From Balanoglossus misakiensis (Eukaryota > Hemichordata): 64,000 bases of DNA. Shown here piece by piece: positions 1 to 13,503 of the stretch; the first letter of the stretch is position 1, and every line of letters starts with the position of its first letter. The position numbers were made by a program, and so were the translations under genes. The stretch lies in the NCBI GenBank assembly GCA_040954595.2, contig CM082576.2, forward strand, positions 2,728,001-2,792,000, in the 5' to 3' direction. The notes below the pieces were generated by a model. That model was not told where the DNA came from, ran no database searches, and saw nothing but the letters and a program-made list of their open reading frames with translations.

Positions 1-3000
1 AAGCTGACAAGCTGATTGATCGGAATTAAGTGGAAATATAATTACTTGCACTCTCCATTGTCCAGATGATAGCACTCTTCACTCAGTGGGAATTTTTAAT
101 AAATTGCCAAGCCACCATGGGACAAAAAAGATGGACCCAGCAATTCATTAAGTGTTGAACTGGCGAAGTACTTTCTGTCCACACATGAACTGCAATCCTT
201 CAATGGAATTATCATCCTTAAAATTGGCAGATAACTTGACTTTCAGTCACCACGAGAAGTCATTTCTTGATCTCCAAGGGTTAGCTTAATCAATTATTGG
301 GTGATGAATTGAAAGAAGTGAAAAGAAGCACGGGTCTCACAGGGCTGATTGGATTCCAATGAAACTACTCGTGATAGTGTGATCCGACGTGCTGATCAAA
401 TTAATAATTTTGACACGCATAATCTTTGTGAACCCTGAGTAAATTTACCAAGCTAACCACATCAAACCAAATGACAATTAACACCGGTCATGCAAGCTGC
501 ATTTATGAATGGTGATCGTTCAGTTAAAGGCAAGCAAACTTGTCAAGGTTTGACACGAAAAACATTCTAATCATAAGATTGATGTAGAATCCTCCCTCCA
601 GTCAGGGTTCTGATGAGGATGACTGGCTTTGAACTGAAGGTTCTAAAACCTCATATCTCAGAGGGCTTTGTGGTCTGAAAAGTGAATATTTTGTACCCTT
701 AGCTATAGCTCTCTCTAATGTGCAGTACATTTTCACAATATGCAACCCTGCTTTTGCGCTATACCACTACAATTCCCCCTCCCCTCCCTCCATAATGCCG
801 AGGTGATTGGTCCTGTTTGGTTCCATCAGGACAGCAATTGACAATAAAAACAGTGAGTTAGCTAGATCTCGACTTTCACAATTTTTCTTCGAAACAGTGG
901 TTTTGGTTCTCCTCTGGTGCCAGTATAATTTCCCCTGAAGGGAAGGGAAAAAGCCAGCGTATGATTCAATGTGCATAGATTCTGGTCGTCTCCATACAGC
1001 TTACCAGGCCACCAAGATATGCTTGGCTTGGCTTCTAGTCAGAAGGAGGCATTTGAGACGCCTGTGAGAGGGTTGTGAGGAAGTCTAGACAGTGAGTCTG
1101 CAGTTAGTCGCTTCTGCAAATAATCCTGCTCTTCTTGGTCAATCATGCCTAAATAATACATTGTTCTTGGCAAACTTACAAAATGTAGATTGCCGCGGGC
1201 CCAGAAGATTACAATTATAACAACGGTTGCTCAACATACACCAGAATCAATGTTTTGCCATTTGAGAACAATTTAGGAAAGAGATACCCACAAATCAATT
1301 GGCACAACTGCATTAACCATCATCAGTAATTGCATGGCTCTGATATAATCTACTGATATTAAACCTGGTCCAGTACGGAAAAAAAAGCTGGCCATTACAT
1401 TAAGAGAATATTTCATGCATGGCCATGGATTCTGAGAATTATTATCTGATTGATTGAAATATGTGACCATGCATTTCTCTCATTATAATCTTTCATCAGG
1501 TTCTGGCTCAGGATGACATTTAAGATTGACCAATCAGTGGCACAGCTTATTGGGGTCATCAGGTTTATGCCCCGGGTCACCATCGTTAGGTAAGTTTGCA
1601 TTAATAACGCACTGATTAATCAAAAGATAATCAAATAGTGATTGCGGTTCACAATATATTTTGCTTGTATACAAAATGTATAACCTGCAAGAGTGTTGTC
1701 AATAGTATAATACAACAGTACTGCATTTGAATGTGCATGCACTTAATTTACATCATATACCGGTATAGCTATACTTTGCAAAAAGAGGAGTGACAGTAAA
1801 AGCATCGACACTCAAGAATGTTCTCATTCGGGTCTACTGGTATGATAAAATACAGAAGCAACCACAGAAATGCAAATACAAAACCTCAGAATTGATTAAT
1901 TTTGGAAAGAATCACCCATGTGCATGTTGTTCAGAGTGTAGCCTTGTAACAGGCTAATTGAAGTGAAAGCTACTTCAGAGCATAGATCCTGCTTCACAAT
2001 ATATGTACACATTTCAAACACAAAAGGCGTACATGTTACCACTAGCCCTACTGCTGAGATGAGTCAATTGATGGATGATCATAAAGTAGTATTTTGGTCT
2101 GTGCAACAACTAGCCTTTTTGTCTACTCACTATAAAGCATGAGTAAATGTATAATGATTCACCACCAATGTTGATGTTGTTAAGCCGATTCTAATAGGGT
2201 TCATTTGGACGAGCAAACATGCCCCCCAAACTGCGATGATGGACCTACATTGTGGATAACATTAAGCTGTCAACGGAGCATTAAATATTGATACTTGCAA
2301 CAGATCACTGAATTCAGCACTTATCAATGGGATAATAGAGGAATGGTTATTGATAGTCGTAATTAGCTGGTTTGAGACATAGCTACTGGGTAAATATTTA
2401 AAAAAAAGTATCAGTCAGTTATGGAAAAGTGAAAGTAATTTTCTGGCCAAAATGATTAATAATTGTGTGGTATCAAATGAACTGGGGGTGTGATATCTCT
2501 CGCAAAACTAAATTGGCTGTATTTTTATGAAATACTGACGAGGTTTCTTGTATTGATCCAGTTTTTTTTTGCTAAACATCTTGTGGGTATATTTTTTCCT
2601 GTCCTATCGTAAATCCCTCGGAAGGTGCAGCAAAGAAGTTATTGTCAATTTCCTAAGACCTTCCATAAAATGCGTTATGGCTTCAATAAAAACTCATGGT
2701 GCGTTATTAAACAGAAACTGGTTTTCATGGTAACACTGGAGCCTATTGATCAATTTAATAATGAGACTCTCAGTAGGGTGATGAATATTTGCTTTGCTGT
2801 CTGACGATCATAGTAGTTTAGCAAGATGGTGAAGTGTAAATTCACAATTTACAGTGTGAGAAAACGGATATTCTTTGTGCCAACCATTATGTGAAAATTA
2901 CCACTAGATGTGTATTCTAATTGGTACAGCTTTGCCAGTCCTCGTGAAGAAAAAAAAGAGACAAAATTGGAACTTAATCATGTAAATCGCCGTGAAATTG

Positions 3001-6000
3001 TCATTGAGAGCATATATCATGGATGTATCTTTTACAGGTTGAATACAAAACTGTTCTGCCCCCGCTATTATATTCAAAATTCTGGCTCCATCAGCTACAA
3101 GTGTGTGATAAGTATTTAAACTGTTATATGGATTCAATGTACAATGTACTTTGTTTGCTTGAGTAGCCGAGATATACACTAATGCTTACAATCATGTAGA
3201 ATAGGATTTTAAACTAATGTTTCTGAAATTTGAAGACATCTATTCAGGCTGAAAGTGTTTTGTTAGCCTCATTGACAGACTGATTTATTCTTGTATTAGC
3301 AGCATGCATATATTGTTGATAACACGAATTTGTGTGTAATGGTATGTGCATGGGGCTGTACAAGTCTTGCTGATGTCATGTCTAGAAAACTATACTCGAA
3401 AAATACAACTTGATCTGAGACGCTCCATAAGGTATACAGTGTATAAAATTTTACAGTCCTGATACAGATTTTGCGGCCCTTGGTCATAGCCATCACATCC
3501 TCCCAAGGTCATCAGCTTCTGCTGCACAACCCCAGTAGATGGAATTATCTTGCATCAGGGTCGTTGATGCTAATACGTATAGGGCATAATCCCAAGATAC
3601 ATACATCATGTATATAATAACCGACTGTGTTCATTAGTAGTGAATTGATATCATAAAAATTTCCCATTTCACTCAAGCGTTTTGGCATTATTACGTACCT
3701 TGAAACCTCTATAAGTATTGTGAGAATTAACATGTGTGAAGCCAATCGTGATATCCAGCTGATGAGTATACATGTACCTTTTCTAACTGCACAATAGCAG
3801 TGATTATATCAGCTTATATTGTTGAGAAGGTGGCAGCTGATTGTGTCCTTCAAAAAATTGAAACTGCTTATGGGAGTCTAATCCATCTACAGTACGTATT
3901 ATACCAAGTGATGAAGGTATACATCCGGGGCATCGTTCTAGACCCTTGAGTGAATCCTCACAACATGTCCCTGAGAAATGAAAGTGACAATGTTGCAACT
4001 GCTGTAAGGGGCATTGGCACTCAACATGCACGTTGTGAAAATGTAATGCAATATTTCAATATTATGAAGGAACAACACTTGATTCAGCTTTTTTCTGTAG
4101 CATGAAGAAACTGTACTGGGAACTTTTTAGTAGACATTGTATTCTTAGATTATCTGTAAATACAAAATAGAGAATTTTATTTTTATTCATTTTTTTTCCA
4201 GAGAGCCTAAAGTAAACGTAAATTGCCCTTTTAAAATTTTAATTAACACAGAACTTCAATAAAACTGCCTTCTTGTATGCTGGCATTTACACACGCAGTC
4301 TGTCATAATCGTATTTTCACACAAGCTGCAATACTGGTTGCCATAAATCCAATTTCACCCATATCTCATTCCTGTAAAAGCCAATACAATTTCACCGTTG
4401 CCAGAGAAATGTTGTATTTCTCTGTGAAATTTATTTCCAGATTTATGTATACTTGTCATTTAGCTGGGAATTAAATCAAACTGCAAGTGAATATTTAAAA
4501 GCCACGCATGTTTATGATAGTGTCTGCTATTATACGTTGCAGAGCAACAGAGCCAGGACATATTGTCTGGATAACCTTTCACATTGTGTTTCATTTTGTG
4601 TGTCGATCTGTAAACTGAAATCAAAGATCATGCATTTTAACAACAGCAAAAGAAAAACCCTGTGGAATATACAGTTACAAAACTTTACAATGCAAACACT
4701 GTTAGGAGAAAATGCCATGTGATGTGAAAATGGTCTCTAAACGTAAGCAACACTTGGGCTACTTGGACTTTTATTTGCACCCACTTTCGATTCCCAGCTT
4801 ACATGTACCCCCCCCCCCCCCTCCCATAACCAATGTGACAATTATTAAACATGAACAGTGCAGATCTCAATGAGAGCCTGGCTGCATGGCTGCAGAAACG
4901 TGACAACAAGAGTTCACTTTGGCACTTTCAATAAGTGGCTGCAGCAATGATTCATATCCTGAGCTGTTCCTTGGTTACCACGAACGCCAGACATTGTCAG
5001 AATAACTGCTACTATTTACAAGGTGTAATATCAAGCTGAAACTCCATTTCCTGCGCAAAAGTGCAGTCATGGAAACCTTACGGCATATGGCACCCTGGTA
5101 TACAAGTACATGTATCTCAGTAAGGCCAGTCAGGAAAAAAAAAGAAATTTCTTCTTCAGTTTTTTTCATAATTACATCATATGACGTTATGGTGATACCA
5201 GAGGATTCAATTGCTAGGCAACAGTTGCTAGAGAGAATTTTCAAAATCAATAAAAATGCAGGGTTTTCTCTACAAATCAGAAAGAATATAGATACAAATC
5301 GAAGAGATGACAGGGCACATTGTATTTTGTGTAGGTGTCTGAGCTGAAATCAATCCCTCCCAACAATCAGCTATTTTAAATATGAATGTACTTTCTTCTC
5401 GATACAATATGTCTTTTCTTTTAAGATACTATCATATTTTCCTAGGTGCTTTTCTCATATACAACATACCAATACGTGTACTTGATGATAGGCTAATTTT
5501 ATCTCTTGTAATACAGAGATAAAGCAGTGAAAAATTGATAAAGGTATTAATTGCCTGGCACCACATGATAATTTAATTTCCTTTGAGCCAGTTATAAACT
5601 TACTGCTCTGTTAGGAGTACCAGCATTTCAATTTTACTTGAGATAATTGGTTTTGCCTGAAACAAAAAAACTTTCACCTGAACTATTTTGACCTGCCATA
5701 TTGTAAATGCAATGTACATACCGCCAGATATTTTAATTTAGTACACAGATTACCATGACACGATTTTGCTTAATACATAGCTTAATCTGAGTGAAGAGTG
5801 TGGCCACGGGAAGGTACTGGTATTCAGGCATTGCTTCATGCAAAAAAGTACTGAAAAATTTATTCATATTTCAATGTAATAGGTATTAATATTAAACAGC
5901 AAACTGTTTTCCATTGTTGTATGATTGATGGTGGAAAGTCCCACTGTGCATAGAATTCCCAGCACCATACGGAAAGAGACCAGCATCTGAAATTCAAATA

Positions 6001-6975
6001 CCTGCTGTGCTCACCAGTACAGGTACATGTTACATGCAAATCCTACGATAACACCTGCCTGTTTGATTGTTGTATTCACCCAGAAACATTGATTGATAAC
6101 AAAACAGGGAATTGTACCCGTCAATGTTTTTTTTTGCAAAGTTCTGCAATGAATGATGGGGCCATTGTAGCAAAATCATACAATACCCATGCAACCAGCA
6201 ATATCTGAAAAATATACCCTTACAAAAACGATTTCATTTGCATAAATTAAATTGCATGTTTTGAGCTGGAACATATGCGGGTGTACTCACAAAAGTCTAC
6301 TTTGCAACGCACCATAGAAAGTAAATCTTGCTTAATATGTTTAAATCTCCATTACCATGACTGGTAACATAGTTTCTTTTATCAGACTGCACTTACTTCC
6401 AAAGATGAAAGCTAAAGCTCGGTCTGCGTATTAAATGATGTATGGCGCACTGATGCAGGTGGTGCGATATTTACATAGTTTTTCTTCTGTTTACGACTCT
6501 ACTCTGGCAGGCTGAGAACTATCAAGGATCCATTATCACAAACCCTTGAAATTGAGTTTCCTACTTTGATGCACTGAGATTACTACACTTGCCAGTTCTT
6601 GCCAAGTAACAACTCAACCGTTTGAGAGAACAAACTTTTTATTCAGTTGAATCTATTCCTCAGTGATCATTAGAAATTTGACAGTGGACGTAGTATTGGT
6701 CTAAAACTTAGTATTTAATATTCTGTGATGAATAAAAATTCAGGATGAATCACAGCTCCAGAATTCATGTCATGACTAATGTAACTGTTCAAAATATCAT
6801 CCATCCATCATAATCATCATCATCACCACCCCCACCATCATCATCTTCACAATTTTTGTACAGCCTTCCAGCTCCAAAAGTTCAAAATATCATCCTTCCA
6901 GCTGCATGCATTTTCTGGTGAGTCATATAAAAAAAGCTGCAGTAGACTTCATCTGGTATTATTCTCGTATCCTCT
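1..6975. other. Non-coding stretch, no supported gene
   Basis: No open frame here resembles a known protein, and the short frames present look like chance. The stretch holds a 14-C run (4808-4821), an imperfect CAT/CAC-rich tract near 6805-6846, and one copy of a dispersed repeat (5921-6382). One exon-shaped segment (about 1500-1587, plus strand, between a CAG acceptor and a GTAAGT donor) and several acceptor-like sites on the minus strand have no partner exons. It may be 3' flank of the fuseless gene. Confidence 0.5.
5921..6382 (-). repeat. Dispersed repeat, copy A (inverted relative to copy B)
   Basis: Over about 460 bases this segment is a diverged reverse complement of 48912-49325. Shared blocks include TTTGCAACGCACCATAGAAA, ATTACCATGACTGGTAACAT and GATGGGGCCATTGTAG. 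No reading frame and no clear terminal inverted repeat were seen. It is probably a non-autonomous transposable element. Its family is unknown. Confidence 0.75.
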
Positions 6976-8483
6976 TTATTTAAAAAATGCATGTACAGGA
7001 AATAAAGAGAACGAAAAATGTAGTCTGTACGAACACAGAAAAAGTAGCGGTAAAAAGTTCCACATGTTCAGATACTGGAACCCCAGAATAAATTGAAAGT
7101 AGCCTGACAGGAAAGACAAGCCCCTTCAATTAGAAGGAAATCAGAACCATTTTTCTGTCATGGTTTTGTCCTGTTCCCTCATTAAAACAGGCAAGAATTG
7201 TGCCCGTTTCAAATTACACTCATGGGTAAACCAAGTTTTACACTACTCAGGTGTCTTGATGTGTGTACAATCAATGCACGGAAGACAGCATTACGCTTTA
7301 GGGCAACAGCACGTCATAAATTTATCTATACCTTTCAGAGTCCATTAAATTCTTCGTTCCTGTCACATTTCAATTTTAGCAGATGCACTTTAACAGCTAG
7401 CAGAACACATTATGGTTCTTGTTGGGATTTTAACAGTAGTGTGATAATGACTACTGTAAATATATCTACTGTTATAGTTATCATTGAATGGCACAAAAAA
7501 TAGAAATTGTGTGTAATACAAGGAGGACAACACTTACCGATGCAATGTGTGAGCCATCCACTGTGCGCTACTTGATCAGGCATGATATAGACGTCACTAA
7601 GGTACCAGATTCCTCGCCAAACATTAATCACTCCGAAACTCACCACAGACAGATAAATGTCTTCAAAGATGATCCGTGAGACTTTCTTGAGCCTCCTGGT
7701 AATGTACGCTGTGCAGTGTTGCATGAGATAGCTGGCTAGAGTTATTCCATAGCCGATACTCAGAGAAGTCCATCCAGACATTTCCATGTCTGCTGGAAAC
7801 AGCGTGTTATCCAGAAGGGTCCACGTTCCTCGCCAGAAGGAGACTATTGCCGACCCAACCACAATCACTGTGAAAAGCAAATCTAATATGTACAAGTATA
7901 CGTCGTTTGAGATATCTGTCCTGAACCTTGTCAAGAGAGTAAACCTGTGATTGCTGTCAAAGTGTAAATAGAACGGTGGTCTTAAGGCATTTCTGCTGCT
8001 TCTCAGCAGCCACAGAACCACTAAGGACACAAACGTGCAAACGAGAGCGCTCATCAACCCATCTCCTGTGTAGTTGTCCCACACATGCCAGACCCCTCGC
8101 CAGTAACTGACGCACCCAATAGCCAGGATGTACGTGTGCACCCGGCTCACCACATGCCACAGGACGCGGCGCTCCCGGCTGACGAAGCGCTTGAGCGTCG
8201 ACTGCCACATGTGCATGACCAGCATGATGAGGAAGCCCAGCACGAAGGAGAGCCATCCACTGGCCTCGTAGTTGTGCGGGTTCACCATGGTGTCCATGAT
8301 GTACCAGGCGCCGCGCCAGAAGAAGATCACCGCCGTGGTGGTCAGCGTCAGAAGCGCCATCACGTCCAAGAGACACAGGCACGCTCCCTTGCACAAATGC
8401 CTCTTCTTCGATCCCTGCGTCCCATTTTCACTCGGATCGTGCAGGGGTTCCAACGCAGTTTCTGAATCGCGATCATCGGCCAT
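6976..8483 (-). CDS. fusl: Fuseless-family multi-pass membrane protein
   Basis: CDS model, minus strand: 8483..7538 joined to 7103..6976 (357 residues). The first exon is secure and encodes 315 residues plus one base. It contains four repeats, each with a hydrophobic helix, a W-R-G-x-W motif (WRG at residues 56-58, 128-130, 217-219 and 289-291) and, mostly, a following S-G-W turn. This is the eight-helix, four-repeat plan of Fuseless, a Drosophila presynaptic membrane protein required for normal calcium-channel clustering and evoked release. The N-terminal ~30 residues are polar and probably cytosolic. The exon ends at a good donor (CG|GTAAGTG) inside repeat 4, so one more helix is expected. 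The proposed last exon has a strong pyrimidine-rich acceptor, matching phase, a GY pair as in repeat 3, a hydrophobic stretch, and a stop overlapping AATAAA. It is inferred and could be wrong. An acceptor (GTTTCAG) lies just 5' of the ATG, so an upstream untranslated exon is likely. Confidence 0.85.
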
Positions 8484-11040
8484 AGTAGCTGTGCTTTGAT
8501 GCTCGCTGAAACGACAAATGTTACTTTTACTGGTACTTTTTCCCCTTTTATGTAGCTACTAGGAATTCTGTGACAGAAGCATGGTCACCCTGGTTACCAT
8601 GGTAATCATAACTGTGATAGAGAATCCTAAGCGTGCCATTGTGTGTTTGGTTCCACTCTACTTGTCTGTGGGTTGGTCATTCATTTTGATTCCTGAAAAT
8701 GAGAGAGAGGAGCAGATAAGACATAAGTCATCAGTCTGGAAATCTGACTGTAATTTATACATGTACAGATGTGTAAATTTTAAAGAAACTTCAGGCACAA
8801 ACATGTGACTAAAAGATCCCACCACTAGCAATTCTATGATCTGCACCAAAGAACAATTGAGCAAATATCATTTACTGAAAACTTACTAATGATGGCAATG
8901 ATTCAAAACTGCAGGTACCCACTTCCTTTGAATATTCATTTTGTGATAAAAATCCGCTTCCATTACAGAAAACATTCCTCAGCAGGCTACCTGGTTGTGT
9001 GACTGACGGTTTCACCCATCAGTGAACATAATGCATTCACCCGAATCCAGGTACATCTTTTCATCAGAACCATTTACTATCAGACAATATCCATACAAGT
9101 GCAAGCCTCTTTTCATTGCATGCAGTGCTATTCAAATTGCCGGAACCCATTAATGCCTACAAGCACAGCCTCTATGTCATTATTATGCCATGCCACGGAT
9201 TCTCTGCACAGTATCAGTGACAATGACTTGGATATCAGCTATCAAAAAAAGTGGGACACAGATTGATTAAATAAATTAGATAAACCTGATAGTTACATTT
9301 AGATGTGTTTTCTAATAGCTATTTGGTGAAAAACAATTCCCTTAAGAGTCTATGGTTCCCACTGTTTTGTATTGTCAATGAAGAAATCTGCCATATAAAA
9401 CTGATTTCTTTTTTTTATTGAAAATATACATGTACCAGTAGGGGTGTTATTAATCAAAGTATAGTGATGAGGCGATATGATTATCTATTTAAGCACATGT
9501 GACATTAAACACCTTTGTATATTCTTTTTCAACTTTTGTAAGATTCACAATGCCTGAAATATAAATATGGCACTGCAGTGGAACCAAAAAATTGCTCACT
9601 CCCCATAATTCATTACACTGACACATTTTCCATCTATGTAGTGACTGTGTATGATCATGCAGGCATACATTAATGATTTTGCCTTTTATTCTGCTATTAT
9701 CGAACGAAACTCTGAAGATACCTATAATTTAACAAAACACTGATTTCAAAATAGCTGGAAGTTACAGTAGATGACTAGCAATGGGTGCACCCATAAACTG
9801 CCTGATGACCACGAAACACAAAGTGCCTTGGGCTTTGTATGCGTGGAAGTTTGATGTTTCACTCTCATTAGAAACATAATTTCAGACAATATAAAGGGAA
9901 CATATTCAGTCCTAGTAATCTCTGACATTTTCCTTTACTACAGTACACCATCATTAGCTCTTCTGTCCTCAGGTAACAAGAAATCTTGACTAAAAAAGAC
10001 GGATAAGATTTGCTTTGTATGGTCAATGTGAAGATCGACCGAAAAACTAATTCTGGGGGAATATCTGCTCTAGATCTCTAGGTCAAAACAAATTTTACGC
10101 ATTACGCATCCTCTGGGTGATCTGTTTTAAATAACATTTTATTTCTCATCATATGGCATTTCTATAAAAAAATGGTAAGAACGAAAACAAGCTTGAAAAG
10201 ACCTGCGAGTTGTGCTCAAAGTAAATTATGTAGTATTATTTGGGTATATACCGGTATAATGTGAAAGGATCGAACACAGATGGTGTACTTTTGGACATTA
10301 AAAAATTACTTTTGCTCTAGTTAATTTGTTTACTAGGCTGTAGTTAGTTTGTGTCAGTGAGATATCAGGCTTTTGGAGGCATAATCGATTCAGGAGCACT
10401 ATATCAGAAATGTATGTGCTGTAGATGTGTTCACTTGAATTAAAACTTGACAATGCACTGTGAAACCTGTGTCCAAGGAAGTAATACAAGCACCCACATA
10501 CTATCGGATGAACTTTATATAAACCCAGATAAACGAAATTAATAATAAAGCACGTTTACCAATAATCCAAAATGTAATCAGATAGTATTAAAGTATTCTT
10601 TCAGGTTCAATAATTAATTTTTTTTCATTACGTACAGTAAAATGATAGGAATGATATCAATGGCATAGTGTGGGTGACAAATACCATAATCCAGGCATCA
10701 CGCTCTCAATCGGAACAAGAAGCAAAATGGCTGAAGATGTAGTGTTTTTGTGCAGAACAATTACATTTAATGTGCTTTACAAGAGCACAACTACATATTA
10801 AACACATTAAGTCACCCTTCATAAATATGGATATAAACATAGATACATGCAATGCCTGATTAAAAAGTGGAAAAGCATGGAAAAGTAGGACTGACAGAGT
10901 AAATGATCCATTCAGATCTGGTTCACTGGTCACTATGAATTCTCACTATGACAGTCCAATATAAACATGTGTACGTGTAGCTCACTCTCTCTGAGGAGAA
11001 AGTTGGCAGTTTCAAGTTTAAAGTGCTAAAAGCAGAAGTT

Positions 11041-11310
11041 TGTTAAATATGCAAATTAGAAGTTAATTAAAATCCACCACACTAAATATTTCCTAAAATA
11101 TGCAGATGATTATAAGTCTCAATACCTGTACAAAGTTCCATCCAATTTGGTAGTGTAGTTTTAAAAATATGCCATTAATTAGAAAAGTTCATTAAATATG
11201 CAAATTAGCAATTAATTGGTGTGACACCTTATACCACCATAGTCAAGTAGGCCTAAAATTTGGTGTGGTAATTCTCTATATATGCAGATGCTGTCATGGT
11301 GCACTCCATA
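11041..11310. repeat. Diverged repeat units carrying an ATGCAAAT octamer
   Basis: Two units about 150 bases apart each start with TTAAATATGCAAATTAG followed by an A/T-rich GTTAATT or ATTAATT block, and each has a downstream ATATGCAGATG block. A third isolated copy of the head lies at 59932-59970. The unit contains the POU-domain octamer ATGCAAAT. The pattern suggests an old dispersed repeat rather than a simple-sequence tract. Confidence 0.5.
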
Positions 11311-13152
11311 GACAAACCACTATCACAAAAATGTTGATCTTTGTTAATTTCATCAATATGCAAGACACACCCACCAAATGCTAATCTAATGTTAGGGAGG
11401 GTACTATGTGGCCAAGGATGCAACATATAAAACAGAAACTTTCAGGAATAAATTGCTGTTTTCTGTCAAGAATTATTGAATTCCTAACTCCCAAAAGTAG
11501 TAGGAAATTTACCCCATCATATACTAACAAGGAAACAACCAGTATTTATATGGTGGTCACATGATATTGATTTTCATAGACCTATGAAACAATCAATTTT
11601 TACCATATTTTGTAAAATGGAGTAAAGTTTGATTGATCCTCAATCCTACATCATAAGCTCATTTAGACCCAAATGAACAATCCATAATCCTAGCTTTCAT
11701 ACTTTAAAAACACATATGTTTGTACAGTCCATATCCATGCACACAGGGAATTTTATTCACAATTCACTAAGTCACTGACTTTCAAGTAACTCTGTAATCT
11801 GCAGTGGATTCCAGTAGTCACCCTCGACCCACAGCCTGTGATTTGACAACCGTCATCATTTATTCTCTAAATGTTGAATGCACAAAGGTTATAGCTGTCC
11901 TCTCTGCCTTGCTATTTAGGAGCTTGTAAATGCCCATATTGTAAAGGAATACAATGGGTAAACAACTCCAGTCTTTGACTAGTATCACTGCATTGTGTGG
12001 GATTTGTGTCATCAGACACATTCATCTGTAACCCTGGCAGAGGCAACCTTCCAATAGGCAACATTTTCGAAAGGTTGAAATAACAATAATTTTTTTAAAG
12101 AGAGCTCACAACAAGGTCCCTTTACTCCTTTAGTAACCTTCCAAATGGTAGAAAACTGAACGACCGACAAAACAGTGCTATTAAAACCAAACAATCGAAT
12201 TGATAAACTTTAGAATGGACTATCATATTGAACAATGTGCATTGAATTCATTTCACTACAAACACTTGTAAGACTGTGTGGAATATGTTAAAACTGATAG
12301 TGGTACCACCAATCATACTAAAATTAAGTCTGCGTCTGATAGCGTTGTGACACGTTAATAATGTCGGACAAGGATTATAATTTGTAACATCAAAATAGAT
12401 CACAACGAAGTCGTGAATATAATTCCATGCACACTGCACTAACACTGCGCTGACCACTCTATTTGTTGTTGTTACAAACTGAAAGAAATGTACATGTCCT
12501 AAACTGTGGTACGTGTAACGGACGTAGATTCTTATATTAGATGGAATTATCGATATGCATAAAACTGAAATGGTATTTCTTCCCAACAAATACGTCCAAC
12601 AGATATATTACAACACATCAAAATAACGGAACTATGACTCTTGCCACTATCTGAAAAGCGCGGGTAAGTGAATTAATTTAGCAGTCGACAAAAATTACTT
12701 CATCCACCACTCACCCCCCGGCAAATTTGTCAAGTTTGGGTTGTTGAATCATAGATAGTAGGAGAAGACTTTACTTTAAACTTACCGCCACGTATTCCAG
12801 CAACACGACAGATACGTCCATATGTGCTAAACTATCAACTATGTGAACACCACTCTGTTATTTATTATTTTTTGCTAGCTGTTCTTTCGGAGAGCATCAT
12901 TCCCACCGGAATCACGACTAGATTTTTTTATAGAGGTGGTAGAGGGCGCACGTCTCCCCGTAGTACTATCTTCGTGTAATCCATGCTCTACTATGTACAA
13001 TGATTTTCCCGATATGTTAGTTATGTTTCAAGTATATTCCAATTCAGGACATTAAATTCATTCGACAAGGGAAGTGCACATTTTGCGTATCAAATCGCTT
13101 CTTGCAGCACTCACGGACGTTGTAATTTTCAACTGTGGATTGTGGTCATACA

Positions 13153-13503
13153 CATTTTGCGGGCGTTTCGGGGACCGCTTTTAATATTTTCTGACCCTTT
13201 TTTGGGTGGGGTTTTTTTCTCGATAAATGTTACCAAAAGCTATGTATGTTAACTCCAATATATAAGGTGTTAGGCAACTATATCGAAAATGAACGTTTTA
13301 TTATACTTGTGCAAAAATCGGTCATTTACATCGATGTTTAATTTACGCTGAAACAAACCCATTTTGTGGGCGTTTCTGGGACCGCTTTATTTTCTGACAC
13401 TTTTTTCGATGTTTTTCTCTCTCGATAACTGTTTCCAAAAGCTATGTATGTTAACTCCAATATATAAGATGTTAGGCAACTATATCGAAAATGAACGTTC
13501 TAT
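13153..13503 (+). repeat. Direct tandem duplication, two copies of about 145-150 bp, period 207 bp
   Basis: Copy 1 is 13153-13302 and copy 2 is 13360-13503. Both start CATTTTG(C/T)GGGCGTTTC and share a near-identical core, GCTATGTATGTTAACTCCAA, and the ending ATATCGAAAATGAACGTT. The middle of the copies has diverged by small indels. The duplication lies inside the presumed shared 5' region of the fuseless and channel genes. Confidence 0.8.

Noticed and set aside
767-976. Minus-strand frame with a strong acceptor (CCCTTCCCTTCAG) as the fuseless last exon
   Set aside because: In the phase required by the main fuseless exon it runs only ~18 codons to a stop and encodes no membrane helix; the segment at 6976-7103 fits better.
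1499-1590. Exon-like segment on the plus strand between CATCAG and GTAAGT
   Set aside because: One frame is open for about 30 codons, but no partner exons or family resemblance were found; chance splice-like sites are likely.
8085-8465. 126-codon plus-strand frame
   Set aside because: Antisense shadow of the fuseless main exon.
12248-12589. 113-codon minus-strand frame
   Set aside because: No recognisable domain and no flanking exons; consistent with chance in low-stop sequence.
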